From Microbispora bryophytorum (GTDB lineage: Bacteria; Actinomycetota; Actinomycetes; Streptosporangiales; Streptosporangiaceae): a stretch of 64,000 bases of DNA. A program made the position numbers and the translations under genes. The stretch covers positions 1 through 64,000 of the forward strand of contig NZ_VIRL01000010.1 of the NCBI RefSeq assembly GCF_006874465.1, read 5' to 3'. Position 1 is the stretch's first letter; each line of letters opens with the position of its first letter. Under the pieces are notes generated by a model that searched no databases, had not been told where the DNA came from, and was given only the letters and a program-made list of their open reading frames with translations. Below, in pieces: positions 35,862 through 45,574 of the stretch.

Positions 35862-36833
35862 GTGCACTCAGCCCACGACCTGTTGATCGCCCTGGCCGGG
35901 AGGTACTCGTTCGGCGACGTCGGCGCGCTCGCGCCGGCCGTGCTCGGGGAGGGCGGGCGGGCCGCCCTGGTGGCGTCGGTCTGCGAGTTCGGCCAGCGAT
36001 TACTCACCCTCGACGCCGAGGACTTCCACGCCGAGATCGACGCCCAGACGGTGCCGGCCGACCTCCGTAGGCGCGCCCGCGCGTGCCACATGCCGCAGAC
36101 GCCGAGAGAGCAGCCGCGCGGCGCGCTCGACTCGCTTCGGCCGGCGTACGCGTTGCTTCTCGAGGTCGTCGAGGCCCGCTGGCGGCGGCGCGAGCTCAGC
36201 TCGATGATCGCGGCCGTACACATCTGCAGCGAGTATCTTCCGCTGCTCGCCTTCGAGCCCGCGCTCGGCCACGCGGGCGACCCGGTTCGCTGGCCTGAGG
36301 GCCTGCGCGCCGCCGGCAGCCGCTTCGGGGTCATGCCCGACCGGGAGTGCGACCACACGAGGGCGGAGCGTTCGGCGGCGGAGCGGACGCTGCGGGTGGC
36401 CGTGGAGCCGCCCGCGGGCTGGCGGGCCTACTTCGACCGGCAGCACAGCCAGGTCGCGGGGGCCCTCGCCACCTGCGCCGGCCGGTGCCGCACTCCCTGC
36501 CCCGCCCTCGACTGGGTGCCGGACCTGGCCGGCCTGGCCACCCGCTGCCGGATCGCGCTGGCGTTCGCCGAGACCCCGCTCGTGCGGCTGCGCCACGCCG
36601 CCCCGGTCGGCCACGGCTTCGGCGTGCCGTCGCCGGAGGAGGTGCTGGAGGCGTGGGAGCGCAGCCGCACCGCGCTGGCCAAGCACGACGCGGCCGCCGC
36701 GGTCACCGCCGACGACGGTTTCCCGCTGCCGGGGCTTCCCGCCCTGTTCTCCGCCGTCGCGGCGGCGCCGGTGCGGCCGGCCACGCTGCTCGCCGACGTC
36801 TCGGCCTACGTCGTCGAGCTGCTGCGGGATTAG
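35862..36833 (+). CDS. hypothetical protein, 323 residues
   Basis: Codon use is normal for the window, so the gene is likely real, but I recognise no domain. It is mainly helical, soluble, with no signal or membrane segment. A cysteine-rich centre (ATCAGRCRTPCPALDW and a nearby ECDHTR) could bind a metal. The GTG start at 35862 (HSAHDLLIALAGRYSFGD) is tentative. It converges with the amidase (3-base gap). Confidence 0.7.
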   Translation: MHSAHDLLIALAGRYSFGDVGALAPAVLGEGGRAALVASVCEFGQRLLTLDAEDFHAEIDAQTVPADLRRRARACHMPQTPREQPRGALDSLRPAYALLLEVVEARWRRRELSSMIAAVHICSEYLPLLAFEPALGHAGDPVRWPEGLRAAGSRFGVMPDRECDHTRAERSAAERTLRVAVEPPAGWRAYFDRQHSQVAGALATCAGRCRTPCPALDWVPDLAGLATRCRIALAFAETPLVRLRHAAPVGHGFGVPSPEEVLEAWERSRTALAKHDAAAAVTADDGFPLPGLPALFSAVAAAPVRPATLLADVSAYVVELLRD

Positions 36834-36836
36834 CCG

Positions 36837-38264
36837 TCACCAGACCGGCGGCCTGCGGTCCCCCCAGAAGCCGCCGACCGACGCCTCCACCTGGGACGAC
36901 AGCGAGATGAGCGTGCCCTCGTCGCCGTACCTGCCGGCCAGCATGACGCCGATGGGGAGGCCGTCGGGCGTCCAGTAGAGCGGGAGGTTGACCGCGGGCT
37001 GGCCGCTCACGTTGTAGATGGCCGCGAAAGGCGCGAAGCGCATCATCCGCTCGAACGTCTCCTCGGGCGACTCGACGTCCTCGAACCAGCCGACCGGCAC
37101 GGGCGGCTGGGTGACGGTCGGCGAGAGCACCGCGTCGTAGGCGTCGGTCACGAGCAGCGCGAACCGGGTGGCGAGCTGGAGCGTCGACTGCGCCTGGAGG
37201 AACTCCGGGGCCGAGATCGCGTGGCCGCGCTCGCGCAGCCACGCGGTGAGCGGGCGCAGCTTGGGCTCCAGTTCCTCCGCCACGGGATGCATGCAGGAGA
37301 AGCTGAACCACATCTTGACGAACTCGGGCACCACGTCCGGGCCGAACGGCGGCGCGATCTCCTCCACCTCGTGACCGAGCGACTCCAGCACCGCCGAGGC
37401 GCTCTCGTACGCCGCCAGCACGTCGGGGTGGACCTCCGCGCCGGGCACGGCGGGCGTGGCGAACCGGGCGATCCGCAGGCGGCCCGGGTCCCGCCCGGCG
37501 TAGGCCGAGAACGACCCGAGCGCCGGCGCAGGGGCGTGGTAGAGGTCGCCGGGATTGTTGTGCGCCATGGCGTCCAGCAGCGCCGCGGCGTCGGCGACGT
37601 TCCTGGCCAGCGGCCCGCTGGTCGACAGTCCCGCGAGGTCGGGCATGATCGGGGCCGAGGAGATGCGGCCGCGGCTGGGCTTGATGCCGTACAGGCCGCA
37701 GACGGAGGCGGGGATGCGGATCGAGCCCGCGCCGTCGCTGCCCTGCGCGGCGGGCGCGAGACCGGCCGCGACGGCGGCCCCCGCTCCCCCGCTCGATCCC
37801 CCGGCCGACCGCGTGGTGTCCCACGGCGTGCGGGTGGGCTCGTGCAGGTAGGTCTCCGTGTAGCAGGGCATGCCGAACTCGGGGGTGCTGGTCTTGCCCA
37901 GCATGATCGTGCCGGCGTCCCGGAGGCGCTCGACCATGCTGTCGTCCGCGGGCGCGACGAACCCCTCGTACGCGGCCGAGCCGAAGTGGACCGGCACGTC
38001 CTTGACGAAGTTGAGGTCCTTGATCGGGATCGGCACGCCCAGCAGCGGGGGCAGGTCCTCCGCGTCACCGGCGGCGAGCCGGGCCTCCTGCTCGCGGGCC
38101 TGGACCAGAGCCCGGTCGGCGGTCACCGTGACGAACGCCCCCAGGCGGGGGTTGAGCCGTTCGATGCGCTCCAGGTAGTGCTCGGTGATCTGAACAGGAG
38201 AGAGTTCACCCGTACGTACGGCTGCCGCCTGCTCAAGGGCGGTAAGATCGTGAATGTGCGCCAC
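36837..38264 (-). CDS. amidase signature family protein
   Basis: About 475 residues. The Ser-Ser-Lys triad is visible: lysine in GVPIPIKDLNF, the cis-serine in AGGSSGGAGAAVAAG, and the nucleophile region SDGAGSIRIPASVCGLYGIKPSRGR. Family members hydrolyse amides such as aryl-amides, nylon oligomers or acyl-tRNA amides; GatA is excluded by context and sequence. The start is a GTG at 38264, which directly abuts a palindrome; an in-frame ATG at 38327 also exists. Confidence 0.9.
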   Translation of the reverse strand: MAHIHDLTALEQAAAVRTGELSPVQITEHYLERIERLNPRLGAFVTVTADRALVQAREQEARLAAGDAEDLPPLLGVPIPIKDLNFVKDVPVHFGSAAYEGFVAPADDSMVERLRDAGTIMLGKTSTPEFGMPCYTETYLHEPTRTPWDTTRSAGGSSGGAGAAVAAGLAPAAQGSDGAGSIRIPASVCGLYGIKPSRGRISSAPIMPDLAGLSTSGPLARNVADAAALLDAMAHNNPGDLYHAPAPALGSFSAYAGRDPGRLRIARFATPAVPGAEVHPDVLAAYESASAVLESLGHEVEEIAPPFGPDVVPEFVKMWFSFSCMHPVAEELEPKLRPLTAWLRERGHAISAPEFLQAQSTLQLATRFALLVTDAYDAVLSPTVTQPPVPVGWFEDVESPEETFERMMRFAPFAAIYNVSGQPAVNLPLYWTPDGLPIGVMLAGRYGDEGTLISLSSQVEASVGGFWGDRRPPVW

Positions 38265-38280
38265 GCTACCGAACGGTAAG
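38265..38280 (-). promoter_or_regulatory. palindromic 16-base motif at the amidase start
   Basis: Minus strand reads CTTACCGTTCGGTAGC, with the palindromic core TACCG-TT-CGGTA. The identical 16 bases occur again before the globin gene (55086). It lies immediately 5' of the amidase GTG, which would suggest a leaderless transcript or an operator over the start. Confidence 0.5.
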
Positions 38281-38399
38281 GCCCCTGGCCGCGGATATCT
38301 AGAGAAGATACCCGCACTTCCGCGCAACGAATCGGCTCAAGCAGGCCACAAAAGTATGAACCATCCAACACTAGGCAAGCCGCTGACGGCTCAACTACC

Positions 38400-39239
38400 G
38401 TGAGTGATGTGGATACCGGTCTAGCGCCAGAAGACGGTCACGATACGTCACCTATATGGGTGGGTGACCAAACCTCAGAGCAGGCGGAACGCCCTTCGGC
38501 GCCACCTGAGGCGCCGGCGTCTCCCACGTACGCTCCGGTCGAGCGCACGTCGCTGAGCATCCTGTGGCAGGACACGCGATACCGCCACCTTCGTCGCCGG
38601 GCCGTCATCGCGGTCGCGGCGGGCGTGGCGTTCGGCGTGCTGTTCGGCAGCTGGCGGCTCGGGCTCACCGCGGCCATCCTCGCGTGCGTCGCCGACGCCG
38701 TCTACCGGGCGAGGACGGTCTCGTCCATCCCCGCGTGGCGGCGCGCCTCCGCGGCGGAGCGTCAGACGGAGGCCCAGCTCAAGAAGCTGGAACGCAACGG
38801 CTACAAGACGCTGCACGCCCGCGCCATCCCCGGCAGCGAGGCGCAGATCGACCACCTCGTGGTGGGGCCCACCGGCGTGTACGCGGTGGACTCGGAGAAG
38901 TGGGACAAACGGCTGCCCGTGCGGGTCCAGTCGCACCGCAAGCTCTTCCACGGCCCGTTCAACCAGAAGCCGCGGCTCGACGAGGCCCGGTGGGAGGCGG
39001 CGCAGGCCAGCGACCTGATCAGCAAGGCGCTCGGCCGGGAGATCACCGTGGTGCCGTCCCTGGCCATCTACGGGCCGCCGATCCCGTGGCGCATCCTCAA
39101 CATCCGTGAGGTGGACGTCTTCTCCGGCGGGCTGGTGCGCAAGTGGATCACCAAGCGGGAGAGGTCGCTCACCAACGCGGAGATCGACGCGATCCACCGG
39201 GCCGCCGAACGCGTGCTGCCCGCGCGGTATCCCGAGTAG
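38400..39239 (+). CDS. membrane-anchored NERD domain protein
   Basis: 279 residues. A disordered N-terminus (about 1-60) is followed by two membrane segments (about 68-105, VIAVAAGVAFGVLFG and LGLTAAILACVADAVY). Then comes a nuclease-related NERD domain with the PD-(D/E)XK-like line AQIDHLVVGPTGVYAVDSEKW. NERD proteins are proposed nucleases, with roles in DNA processing not well known. The GTG start at 38400 opens the frame. Confidence 0.85.
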   Translation: MSDVDTGLAPEDGHDTSPIWVGDQTSEQAERPSAPPEAPASPTYAPVERTSLSILWQDTRYRHLRRRAVIAVAAGVAFGVLFGSWRLGLTAAILACVADAVYRARTVSSIPAWRRASAAERQTEAQLKKLERNGYKTLHARAIPGSEAQIDHLVVGPTGVYAVDSEKWDKRLPVRVQSHRKLFHGPFNQKPRLDEARWEAAQASDLISKALGREITVVPSLAIYGPPIPWRILNIREVDVFSGGLVRKWITKRERSLTNAEIDAIHRAAERVLPARYPE

Positions 39240-39347
39240 ACACGTCCCGACACCAGACGTGTCCCGACTCGTGGACAGCGGGTCTCGGCAGCCGGGCACT
39301 GGCCGTACCATTTGAAGACTCAGTAGTCTCCAGATGGGGGTTCATCG

Positions 39348-41186
39348 ATGCCCGCACTCAGGTCCCGCACTGTCACTCACGGCAGGAACATGGCCGGCGC
39401 CCGCGCGCTGCTCAGGGCCACGGGCGTAGCGGGCAGCGACCTCGGCAAGCCGATCGTCGCGGTCGCCAACAGCTTCACGCAGTTCGTGCCCGGCCACGTG
39501 CATCTGCGCGAGGTCGCCGAGGTGGTGGCCGGCGCGGTCCGCGAGGCGGGGGCCATCCCGCGCGAGTTCAACACGATCGCCGTGGACGACGGCATCGCGA
39601 TGGGCCACGGCGGCATGCTCTACTCGCTGCCGTCCCGCGAGCTGATCGCCGACGCGGTCGAGTACATGGTCAACGCGCACTGCGCCGACGCGCTGGTCTG
39701 CGTCTCCAACTGCGACAAGATCACGCCCGGGATGCTGCTCGCCGCCTTCCGGCTCAACATTCCCACGATCTTCGTGTCCGGCGGCCCGATGGAGGCCGGC
39801 AAGGTCCCCGGCCGCAAGCTCGACCTGATCGACCCGATGATCGCCTCCGCCGACGCGAGCGTGTCGGACGCCGAGCTCCTGGAGATGGAGGAGAACGCCT
39901 GCCCGACCTGCGGGTCCTGCAGCGGCATGTTCACCGCCAACTCCATGAACTGCCTCGCCGAGGCGATCGGCCTGGCCCTGCCCGGCAACGGCACCACGCT
40001 GGCCACCCACAAGGCGCGCAAGACCCTGTTCGAGAACGCGGGACGGCAGATCGTCGACCTCGCCCGGCGCTACTACGAGGACGACGACGAGTCGGTCCTG
40101 CCGCGGAACATCGCCACCCGCGAGGCGTTCGAGAACGCGATGGCGCTCGACGTCGCCATGGGCGGATCGACCAACACGATCCTCCACATCCTGGCCGCCG
40201 CCCGTGAGGCGGGCGTCGACTTCGGGCTCAAGGAGATCAACGAGCTGTCGCTGCGGGTGCCGTGCCTGTGCAAGGTCGCCCCCGCGACGATGAAGTACCA
40301 CGTCGAGGACGTGCACCGGGCGGGCGGCATCCCCGGCATCCTCGGTGAGCTGGACCGGGCCGGTCTGCTCCACCGCGACCTGCCGACCGTCCACTCCGCC
40401 TCCATCGCGGAGTACATCGCCAAGTGGGACCCCAAGTCTCCCGAAGTCACCGGCGAGGCCGTGGAACTGTGGCACGCGGCGCCCGGCAACGTGCGCACGG
40501 TGAAGGCGTACTCGCAGGACGCCCGCTGGGAGTCGCTCGACCTCGACCGCGCCGAGGGCTGCATCCGCGACCTCGACCACGCCTACACCAAGGACGGCGG
40601 CCTCGCCGTGCTGTACGGGAACATCGCGCAGGACGGCTGCGTGGTCAAGACGGCCGGCGTGGACGAGTCGATCTGGCGCTTCTCGGGCCCGGCGGTCGTG
40701 TTCGAGTCGCAGGAGGATGCCTCCGAGGGCATCCTCGCCGGCAAGGTCAAGGCCGGCGACGTGGTCGTCATCCGCTACGAGGGCCCCAAGGGCGGCCCGG
40801 GCATGCAGGAGATGCTCTACCCGACGAGCTTCCTCAAGGGCAAGGGCCTGGGCAAGGCCTGCGCGCTGATCACCGACGGCCGCTTCTCCGGCGGCACGTC
40901 GGGCCTGTCCATCGGCCACGCCTCTCCCGAGGCCGCCGAGGGCGGGACGATGGCCCTGATCGAGGACGGCGACATCATCGAGATCGACATCCCCGGCCGC
41001 TCGATCGAGCTCAAGGTGGCCGAGGACGTGCTGGCCGCCCGCCGCGAGCGGCTGCTGGCCGACCTCGGCGGCTACCGGCCGCGCGACCGCCAGCGCACGG
41101 TCTCGGCCGCCCTGCAGGCGTACGCCGCGCTCACCACCTCGGCCTCGACCGGCGCGTCCCGCGACCTGTCCCAGCTCTCCCGCTGA
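39348..41186 (+). CDS. ilvD: dihydroxy-acid dehydratase
   Basis: 612 residues. Iron-sulfur enzyme of branched-chain amino acid synthesis, converting 2,3-dihydroxy acids to 2-keto acids. Cluster cysteines lie in [12 protein letters not shown] and [18 protein letters not shown]-terminal segments [25 protein letters not shown] are canonical. No other ilv genes adjoin. A perfect terminator follows at once. Confidence 0.96.
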   Translation: MPALRSRTVTHGRNMAGARALLRATGVAGSDLGKPIVAVANSFTQFVPGHVHLREVAEVVAGAVREAGAIPREFNTIAVDDGIAMGHGGMLYSLPSRELIADAVEYMVNAHCADALVCVSNCDKITPGMLLAAFRLNIPTIFVSGGPMEAGKVPGRKLDLIDPMIASADASVSDAELLEMEENACPTCGSCSGMFTANSMNCLAEAIGLALPGNGTTLATHKARKTLFENAGRQIVDLARRYYEDDDESVLPRNIATREAFENAMALDVAMGGSTNTILHILAAAREAGVDFGLKEINELSLRVPCLCKVAPATMKYHVEDVHRAGGIPGILGELDRAGLLHRDLPTVHSASIAEYIAKWDPKSPEVTGEAVELWHAAPGNVRTVKAYSQDARWESLDLDRAEGCIRDLDHAYTKDGGLAVLYGNIAQDGCVVKTAGVDESIWRFSGPAVVFESQEDASEGILAGKVKAGDVVVIRYEGPKGGPGMQEMLYPTSFLKGKGLGKACALITDGRFSGGTSGLSIGHASPEAAEGGTMALIEDGDIIEIDIPGRSIELKVAEDVLAARRERLLADLGGYRPRDRQRTVSAALQAYAALTTSASTGASRDLSQLSR

Positions 41187-41190
41187 AACC

Positions 41191-41238
41191 ATGAGAATGC
41201 GGGGCCGCCTCTCCGAAGAGGCGGCCCCGCATTCTCAT
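41191..41238. terminator. bidirectional terminator between ilvD and a secreted-protein gene
   Basis: Perfect 22-base stem with a CCGA loop, starting 4 bases after the ilvD stop and ending 5 bases before the stop of the convergent gene. It should serve both. Confidence 0.9.
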
Positions 41239-41243
41239 GCCGG

Positions 41244-41696
41244 TCAGCTGTAGGAAACCGACTGCACGCTGCAGTTGGTCATCCACGGACCGGGATAGAC
41301 CGGGGCCGTCGTGCAGCCCCAGGTGGCGGTCACGGTGGTGGTTCCCGCGGGGATGCTGACGCTGCCGGCAGAACCGGCGAAGTCGTACATATGGCCCTCG
41401 CTGCACATGGCGGAGACGCTGACGGACGTCGTCCCACTGGCCAGCGTCTTCGTGAACTGCCACGCGTGCGTGGCCGGGACCGCGACCAGGCTGGCGTACG
41501 GCACCCCTACGACGGAGATGGGGTACCAGTCTCTGGTGTCCCCGAAACTGTTGTAGTTGAGGCAGTCCACCGTGGCGTTCAGCGTGACGGCGTCGGCCGC
41601 GGCGGGGTTGGGCGCGAGCGCCACGCTCAGCACACCGGTCGTGACGAGCGCCGCACCGAGCGCGAGCACCCTCCGGGCTGGATTCACAGCGAACAT
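41244..41696 (-). CDS. secreted protein of unknown function
   Basis: 150 residues with a Sec signal peptide (RRVLALGAALVTTGVLSVAL, cleavage at AAADA). The mature part is small, polar and beta-rich, with four or so cysteines (VDCLNYN, AMCSEGH, WGCTTAP, TNCSVQS) that may form two disulfides. GAAGGGA lies before the ATG at 41696. No family recognised. Its upstream 276 bases (41697-41972) are G+C-poor and contain no other gene. Confidence 0.75.
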   Translation of the reverse strand: MFAVNPARRVLALGAALVTTGVLSVALAPNPAAADAVTLNATVDCLNYNSFGDTRDWYPISVVGVPYASLVAVPATHAWQFTKTLASGTTSVSVSAMCSEGHMYDFAGSAGSVSIPAGTTTVTATWGCTTAPVYPGPWMTNCSVQSVSYS

Positions 41697-41972
41697 TGAT
41701 GTCCCTTCTCCCGCATTCGAAAGCAGCCACAACGAATGCACCACCTCCCCCAGGAACGGTCAATCACCCGAGTTTTCGGCAGGCCGGAACATCACGTCAG
41801 CTGAAAATGCGCTCAACCAATGGCCCGAAACGTGTTTCCGGCGGACCATGCGGCCGAAATTCGATAAGCAGCGGCGATCGCGACCCTTTTACGAGCGATT
41901 CGGCGAAATATTTCGACTACCCGGCTCACCGTGCTTTCCGGGCGGAGCCCGGCCGCTGAAAGTTTCAGCGCG

Positions 41973-42932
41973 TCATCCGCCCGCGGCGCTCGCGAAGCCG
42001 TCCAACGCCGCCCCGATCTCGCGGCGCATGGCCGCGCTGCCGGTGTGGCCCGCGTCGTCCACCACGACCAGACGCGCGTCCGGCCAGGCCTGGGCGAGCT
42101 GCCAGGCGGTCTCCAGCGGTCCCCCCAGGTCGAGGCGGCCGTGGACGAGGACGCCGGGGATGCCGGCGAGCTTGTGCGCGTCGCGCAGCAGGACGCCCTC
42201 CTCCAGCCAGGCGGCGTTCGAGAAGTAGTGGGTGCAGATTCTGACGAAGGCCTGCAGGGCGTCGGAGGGCCGGTCGCTGTAGGCGTCCGGCTTGCCGTTG
42301 ACCTCGTGCGCGATCACCGCGTCCTCCCACGTCACCCACTCGTGAGCCGCCCTGGCCCGTACGCCCGGATCGGGGTCGGACATCAGCCGCGCGTAGGCGG
42401 CGAGCAGGTCGCCGTCGCGCCGGTCCTCCGGCACGCCGGAGCGGAAGCGTTGCCATTGCTCGGGGAGGAACCGGCCGACTCCCCGGTAGAGCCAGTCGAT
42501 CTCGGAGCCGCGGGTCATAGTGACGCCGGCGATGACGATCTCCGACACCCTTTCGGGGTGAGCCTCGGCGTAGGCGAGGATGAGCGTGGATCCCCAGGAC
42601 CCGCCGTGGAGCAGCCATCGTTCGACGCCGAGACGCTCACGCAGCCGTTCCATGTCCGCGATCAGATGATGGGTCGTGTTGGTGCTCAGGTCGGCCGCCG
42701 GATCGCTCGCGTGGGGCAGGCTCCGGCCACAGTTGCGCTGGTCGAACAGGATGATGCGGTAGCGCGCGGGGTCGAAGGCCCGGCGCTGGCCGGGTCTGCA
42801 GCCCGAGCCCGGGCCACCGTGGACGACGAGCGCGGGCTTGCCCTCGGGGTTCCCGCAGACCTCCCAATAGACGAGATGGCCGTCCCCGGTGTCCATATAC
42901 CCGTGGTCGTACGGCTCGATGGCGGGATGCAC
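41973..42932 (-). CDS. pip: proline iminopeptidase (alpha/beta hydrolase, S33)
   Basis: 319 residues. Removes N-terminal proline from peptides. Motifs: oxyanion HGGPGSG, NCGRSLPH, nucleophile GGSWGSTL, aspartate in VHGRLDLGGP, and histidine in VVDDAGHTGS. Length and motif spacing fit S33 enzymes. Single gene. Confidence 0.92.
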   Translation of the reverse strand: MHPAIEPYDHGYMDTGDGHLVYWEVCGNPEGKPALVVHGGPGSGCRPGQRRAFDPARYRIILFDQRNCGRSLPHASDPAADLSTNTTHHLIADMERLRERLGVERWLLHGGSWGSTLILAYAEAHPERVSEIVIAGVTMTRGSEIDWLYRGVGRFLPEQWQRFRSGVPEDRRDGDLLAAYARLMSDPDPGVRARAAHEWVTWEDAVIAHEVNGKPDAYSDRPSDALQAFVRICTHYFSNAAWLEEGVLLRDAHKLAGIPGVLVHGRLDLGGPLETAWQLAQAWPDARLVVVDDAGHTGSAAMRREIGAALDGFASAAGG

Positions 42933-43095
42933 TCTGGAGAAACTACAGTGGCCCGTATGGGCGGGAAAAGCGGTTTCCCACGCGGGCGGTCAAGCGTCCC
43001 GGACAGCAAACAGTGACCGGAAGGACAGATCAACCTGTCGTTCTTCCCGAGCAGGCGTTCGGAAAAATGTCAGTCCTCGTCGTTATTGTCGAGGT

Positions 43096-43590
43096 ATGGC
43101 CAACGTCATTCGGCACTCGCTGACCGCCGAGGAAATCGCCGCCCTCGCCCTGTCGCTCGCCCACCTCGGTGCCGGCCCGCAGTCGGTCACCGCCCGGCGC
43201 GGTCTGCGCCACGCCTTCGAGCACCTCGACCTGGACGACGACGTCATCGCCGCGACCCTGACCACCCTGACCACCCCGCTGCCCACCGACGTCGCCCGGC
43301 GGGCGCGGGCGGTGGCCAACGCGATCACCGCGCGCCTGGTCATCCGCATCCAGTATCACGACGCCGCGGGCCGGATGACGGTCCGCGACGTCGAGCCGGT
43401 GACCTGCCTGGTCCACGGCGAGTTCTGGTACCTGGTGGGCTGGTGCCGCATGCGCCGGTCGATCAGGGCCTTCCGCTTCGACCGCATCCTGGCGGTCGAA
43501 CCGACCGACCTACCGGCCCGCGCCCATCTGCCGCAGCGCTACCTGCCGTTCCAACGACGCTCGCGGGCCAGTCGCCCGTCCGCGGCCTGA
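43096..43590 (+). CDS. WYL domain-containing protein
   Basis: 164 residues with a WYL-type ligand-binding domain (RLVIRIQYHDAAGRMTVRDVEPV ... GEFWYLVGWCRMRRSIRAFRFDRI) after a short helical N-terminus. No helix-turn-helix is visible, so it may act by binding a ligand or partner. The ATG at 43096 has GAGG upstream. A strong terminator follows. Confidence 0.82.
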   Translation: MANVIRHSLTAEEIAALALSLAHLGAGPQSVTARRGLRHAFEHLDLDDDVIAATLTTLTTPLPTDVARRARAVANAITARLVIRIQYHDAAGRMTVRDVEPVTCLVHGEFWYLVGWCRMRRSIRAFRFDRILAVEPTDLPARAHLPQRYLPFQRRSRASRPSAA

Positions 43591-43596
43591 CACACC

Positions 43597-43627
43597 GCGG
43601 CCCGCGGGCGTGGCGCCCGCGGGCCGC
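43597..43627. terminator. terminator after the WYL gene
   Basis: Perfect 14-base stem (GCGGCCCGCGGGCG and complement) with a three-base loop, 6 bases after the WYL stop, between it and the convergent FmdB gene. Confidence 0.85.
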
Positions 43628-43664
43628 AGGCCTGACCCGGACCACGCGGCGGGACACCCCCGGG

Positions 43665-43886
43665 TCAGCCGCCGCAGCAACCGCCGCCACAGCAGCCGCC
43701 CGCGCCGCCCGCCGGACGGGCGGCGGGAGCCCCGGACGCCCTGCCCGTGACGGCCACGGTGGACAGCAGCTTCACGGTGTCGTCATGGCCGGAGGGGCAG
43801 ACCGCCCGGTCACCGGCCTGCGCCATGGGACGGTTGAGCTCGAACGTCGATCCGCACGCGCGGCAACGGTAGTCATAGCGAGGCAT
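43665..43886 (-). CDS. FmdB family zinc-ribbon protein
   Basis: 73 residues. The N-terminal zinc ribbon MPRYDYRCRACGSTFELNRP is followed by a second knuckle, VCPSGH. The tail is rich in Gly and Cys (GGCCGGGCCGG). FmdB proteins are putative regulators of unknown activity. Confidence 0.88.
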   Translation of the reverse strand: MPRYDYRCRACGSTFELNRPMAQAGDRAVCPSGHDDTVKLLSTVAVTGRASGAPAARPAGGAGGCCGGGCCGG

Positions 43887-43938
43887 GCGTCCAGATTACG
43901 GCCCGCCGCGGCGACCGCGCGCGCCGCGGGGAAGCACC

Positions 43939-44754
43939 TCAGGTGAAGTGGATGGTGGCGTAGTCGGCGATGGGCCGGTAGCCGAGCCTCTGGTAGACGG
44001 AGTTCGAGATGGGGTTGCCGAGATCGGTGAACAGCAGCACCTCGGTTGCTCCGTCATCGAGCGCCTTCCTGCTGGCCGCGTGGCTGACGGCGCTGCCGTA
44101 CCCGCGCCCGCGCAGATCGGGCGGGGTGTAGACGGGCCCGATTCGCGACATGCCGGCGATCGGCGCGCAGACCCCGGCGATGGACACGGGCCGGGCGCCG
44201 TCCTCCCACAGGACCAGTTCCTCGCGGTTGACGCGCGCGGCGGCGACCGGGGTGGGATCGGCGGTGCGCTCGGCGTGGGCCTCCTGCTGGAACTCCCGGA
44301 AGAAGCGCACCACCGTGGGCAGGTCGTCGGGGCCCGCCACGCGGGGCTTCCCCGGCGCGGAGGGAGCCCGCAGCGCGCCGAGGCGATAGAGCCGCTCGGC
44401 CCGGCGGTGTGTCTGCGGCCGCCACCAGGCGCGTGCGAACGCCTCGGCGACGGCCGCCGGACCGCCGACGGCGGGGACGTCGTGGTCCCTCTCGATCAGG
44501 TCCCGCGCCAGCGGGGCGAGCGCCGCGAGCGGGACATCGCCCAGCGCGAGGGGATAGGGCGGCGTCCGGCAGGCCGCCCCCACCACCGTGCCGTCGTCCT
44601 CCAGCCAGGCCAGGAGGGGATCGGCCGTGAACCGGCCGTCGCGGATTCCGCTCAGCACGGTCAACATGACCGTGCTGCGCACGGGGTCGCGCAGCAGCCA
44701 GGACTCGGCCGCCGCGGCGTACTCCTCCACGTCGGCGGTGATCGTCCATCTCAT
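43939..44754 (-). CDS. GNAT family N-acetyltransferase
   Basis: 271 residues. A long N-terminal part is followed by a GNAT domain with the acetyl-CoA motif GPVYTPPDLRGRGYGSAVSHAASRKAL and SNSVYQRLGYRPIADY at the end. The ATG at 44754 lies 11 bases after the HNH gene stop, so both may be in one transcript. Substrate unknown. Confidence 0.85.
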   Translation of the reverse strand: MRWTITADVEEYAAAAESWLLRDPVRSTVMLTVLSGIRDGRFTADPLLAWLEDDGTVVGAACRTPPYPLALGDVPLAALAPLARDLIERDHDVPAVGGPAAVAEAFARAWWRPQTHRRAERLYRLGALRAPSAPGKPRVAGPDDLPTVVRFFREFQQEAHAERTADPTPVAAARVNREELVLWEDGARPVSIAGVCAPIAGMSRIGPVYTPPDLRGRGYGSAVSHAASRKALDDGATEVLLFTDLGNPISNSVYQRLGYRPIADYATIHFT

Positions 44755-44765
44755 GACGTCATCCG

Positions 44766-45275
44766 TCAGGCCGCCGTCTCCGACAGATAGGGCGCCCACT
44801 GCGGATCGCCGTCGAGTTGCGCGCCGATGAGCCGCCAGTGCGCGCCGTGCGGCACCACGGGAGCCACGCGCAGCGCCCACCCGAGCTCCTCCAGCAGCCT
44901 GTCGGCCTTCCGGTGATTGCACGGCATGCACGAGGCGACGCAGTTCTCCCAGGTGTGGGGGCCTCCCTTTGACCGTGGGATGACGTGGTCGATGGTCTCG
45001 GCCCGCTGGCCGCAGTAGGCGCAGCGGAAGTTGTCCCGGCGCATCAGCGCCGCCCGGGTGAGCGGGATACGCGTCCGGTAAGGGATGCGGACGTAGCGCC
45101 GCAGCCGGATGACCGACGGGACGTCGAGCGTGCAGGTGGCCGAGCGCAGGACCGCGCCCCGGCCGTCGCGGTGGACGACGTCCGCCTTCTCTCTCAGCAC
45201 CAGGATGACGGCCCGGTGCAGGGAGAGCGTGGTCAGCGGTTCGTATGTGGCGTTGAGTAGCAGGACTTGGCGCAT
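44766..45275 (-). CDS. HNH endonuclease
   Basis: 169 residues of the small HNH family widely conserved in actinobacteria. The first zinc pair is CAYCGQRAETIDHVIPRSKGG, ending with ENCVASCMPCNHRKADR. The N-terminus VLLLNATYEPLTTLSLHRAV is typical. It is a chromosomal nuclease of unclear role and not a homing enzyme in this context. Confidence 0.93.
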   Translation of the reverse strand: MRQVLLLNATYEPLTTLSLHRAVILVLREKADVVHRDGRGAVLRSATCTLDVPSVIRLRRYVRIPYRTRIPLTRAALMRRDNFRCAYCGQRAETIDHVIPRSKGGPHTWENCVASCMPCNHRKADRLLEELGWALRVAPVVPHGAHWRLIGAQLDGDPQWAPYLSETAA

Positions 45276-45574
45276 CAGCCGGCCTCCACAGCGGTCTCGG
45301 CTGTGCGCCTGGGTTGTGGCCCCGTCTGTTGGGACCCGGGTGCTTCCGTCACAGGGACCTCCGCCGGACGGCCCAGCGGATCGTCACCACGGCACCGCCC
45401 TTCACCAAAGTGTGGCCTTGTCGGCGGCCTCTCCGCCACCCCATAAAGGGTCCGTGAGGTGAACGACGGGAACGCCTGCAGCTTCTATGCCCAGCTGTTC
45501 GCCCCTTTATTCCCGTCTTGGCCGGGTAGGGACGGTGTACCGTCGCAGTCGGCCGGTTGATTTAAAGTGCCAGC

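Noticed and set aside
38400-39239. NERD protein as part of a defence system with the HNH gene
   Set aside because: The two genes lie 5 kb apart among housekeeping genes, and no methylase, helicase or other defence gene is near.
39314-39335. Small palindrome AGACT-CAGT-AGTCT before ilvD as operator
   Set aside because: Five-base arms are too short to stand out from chance.
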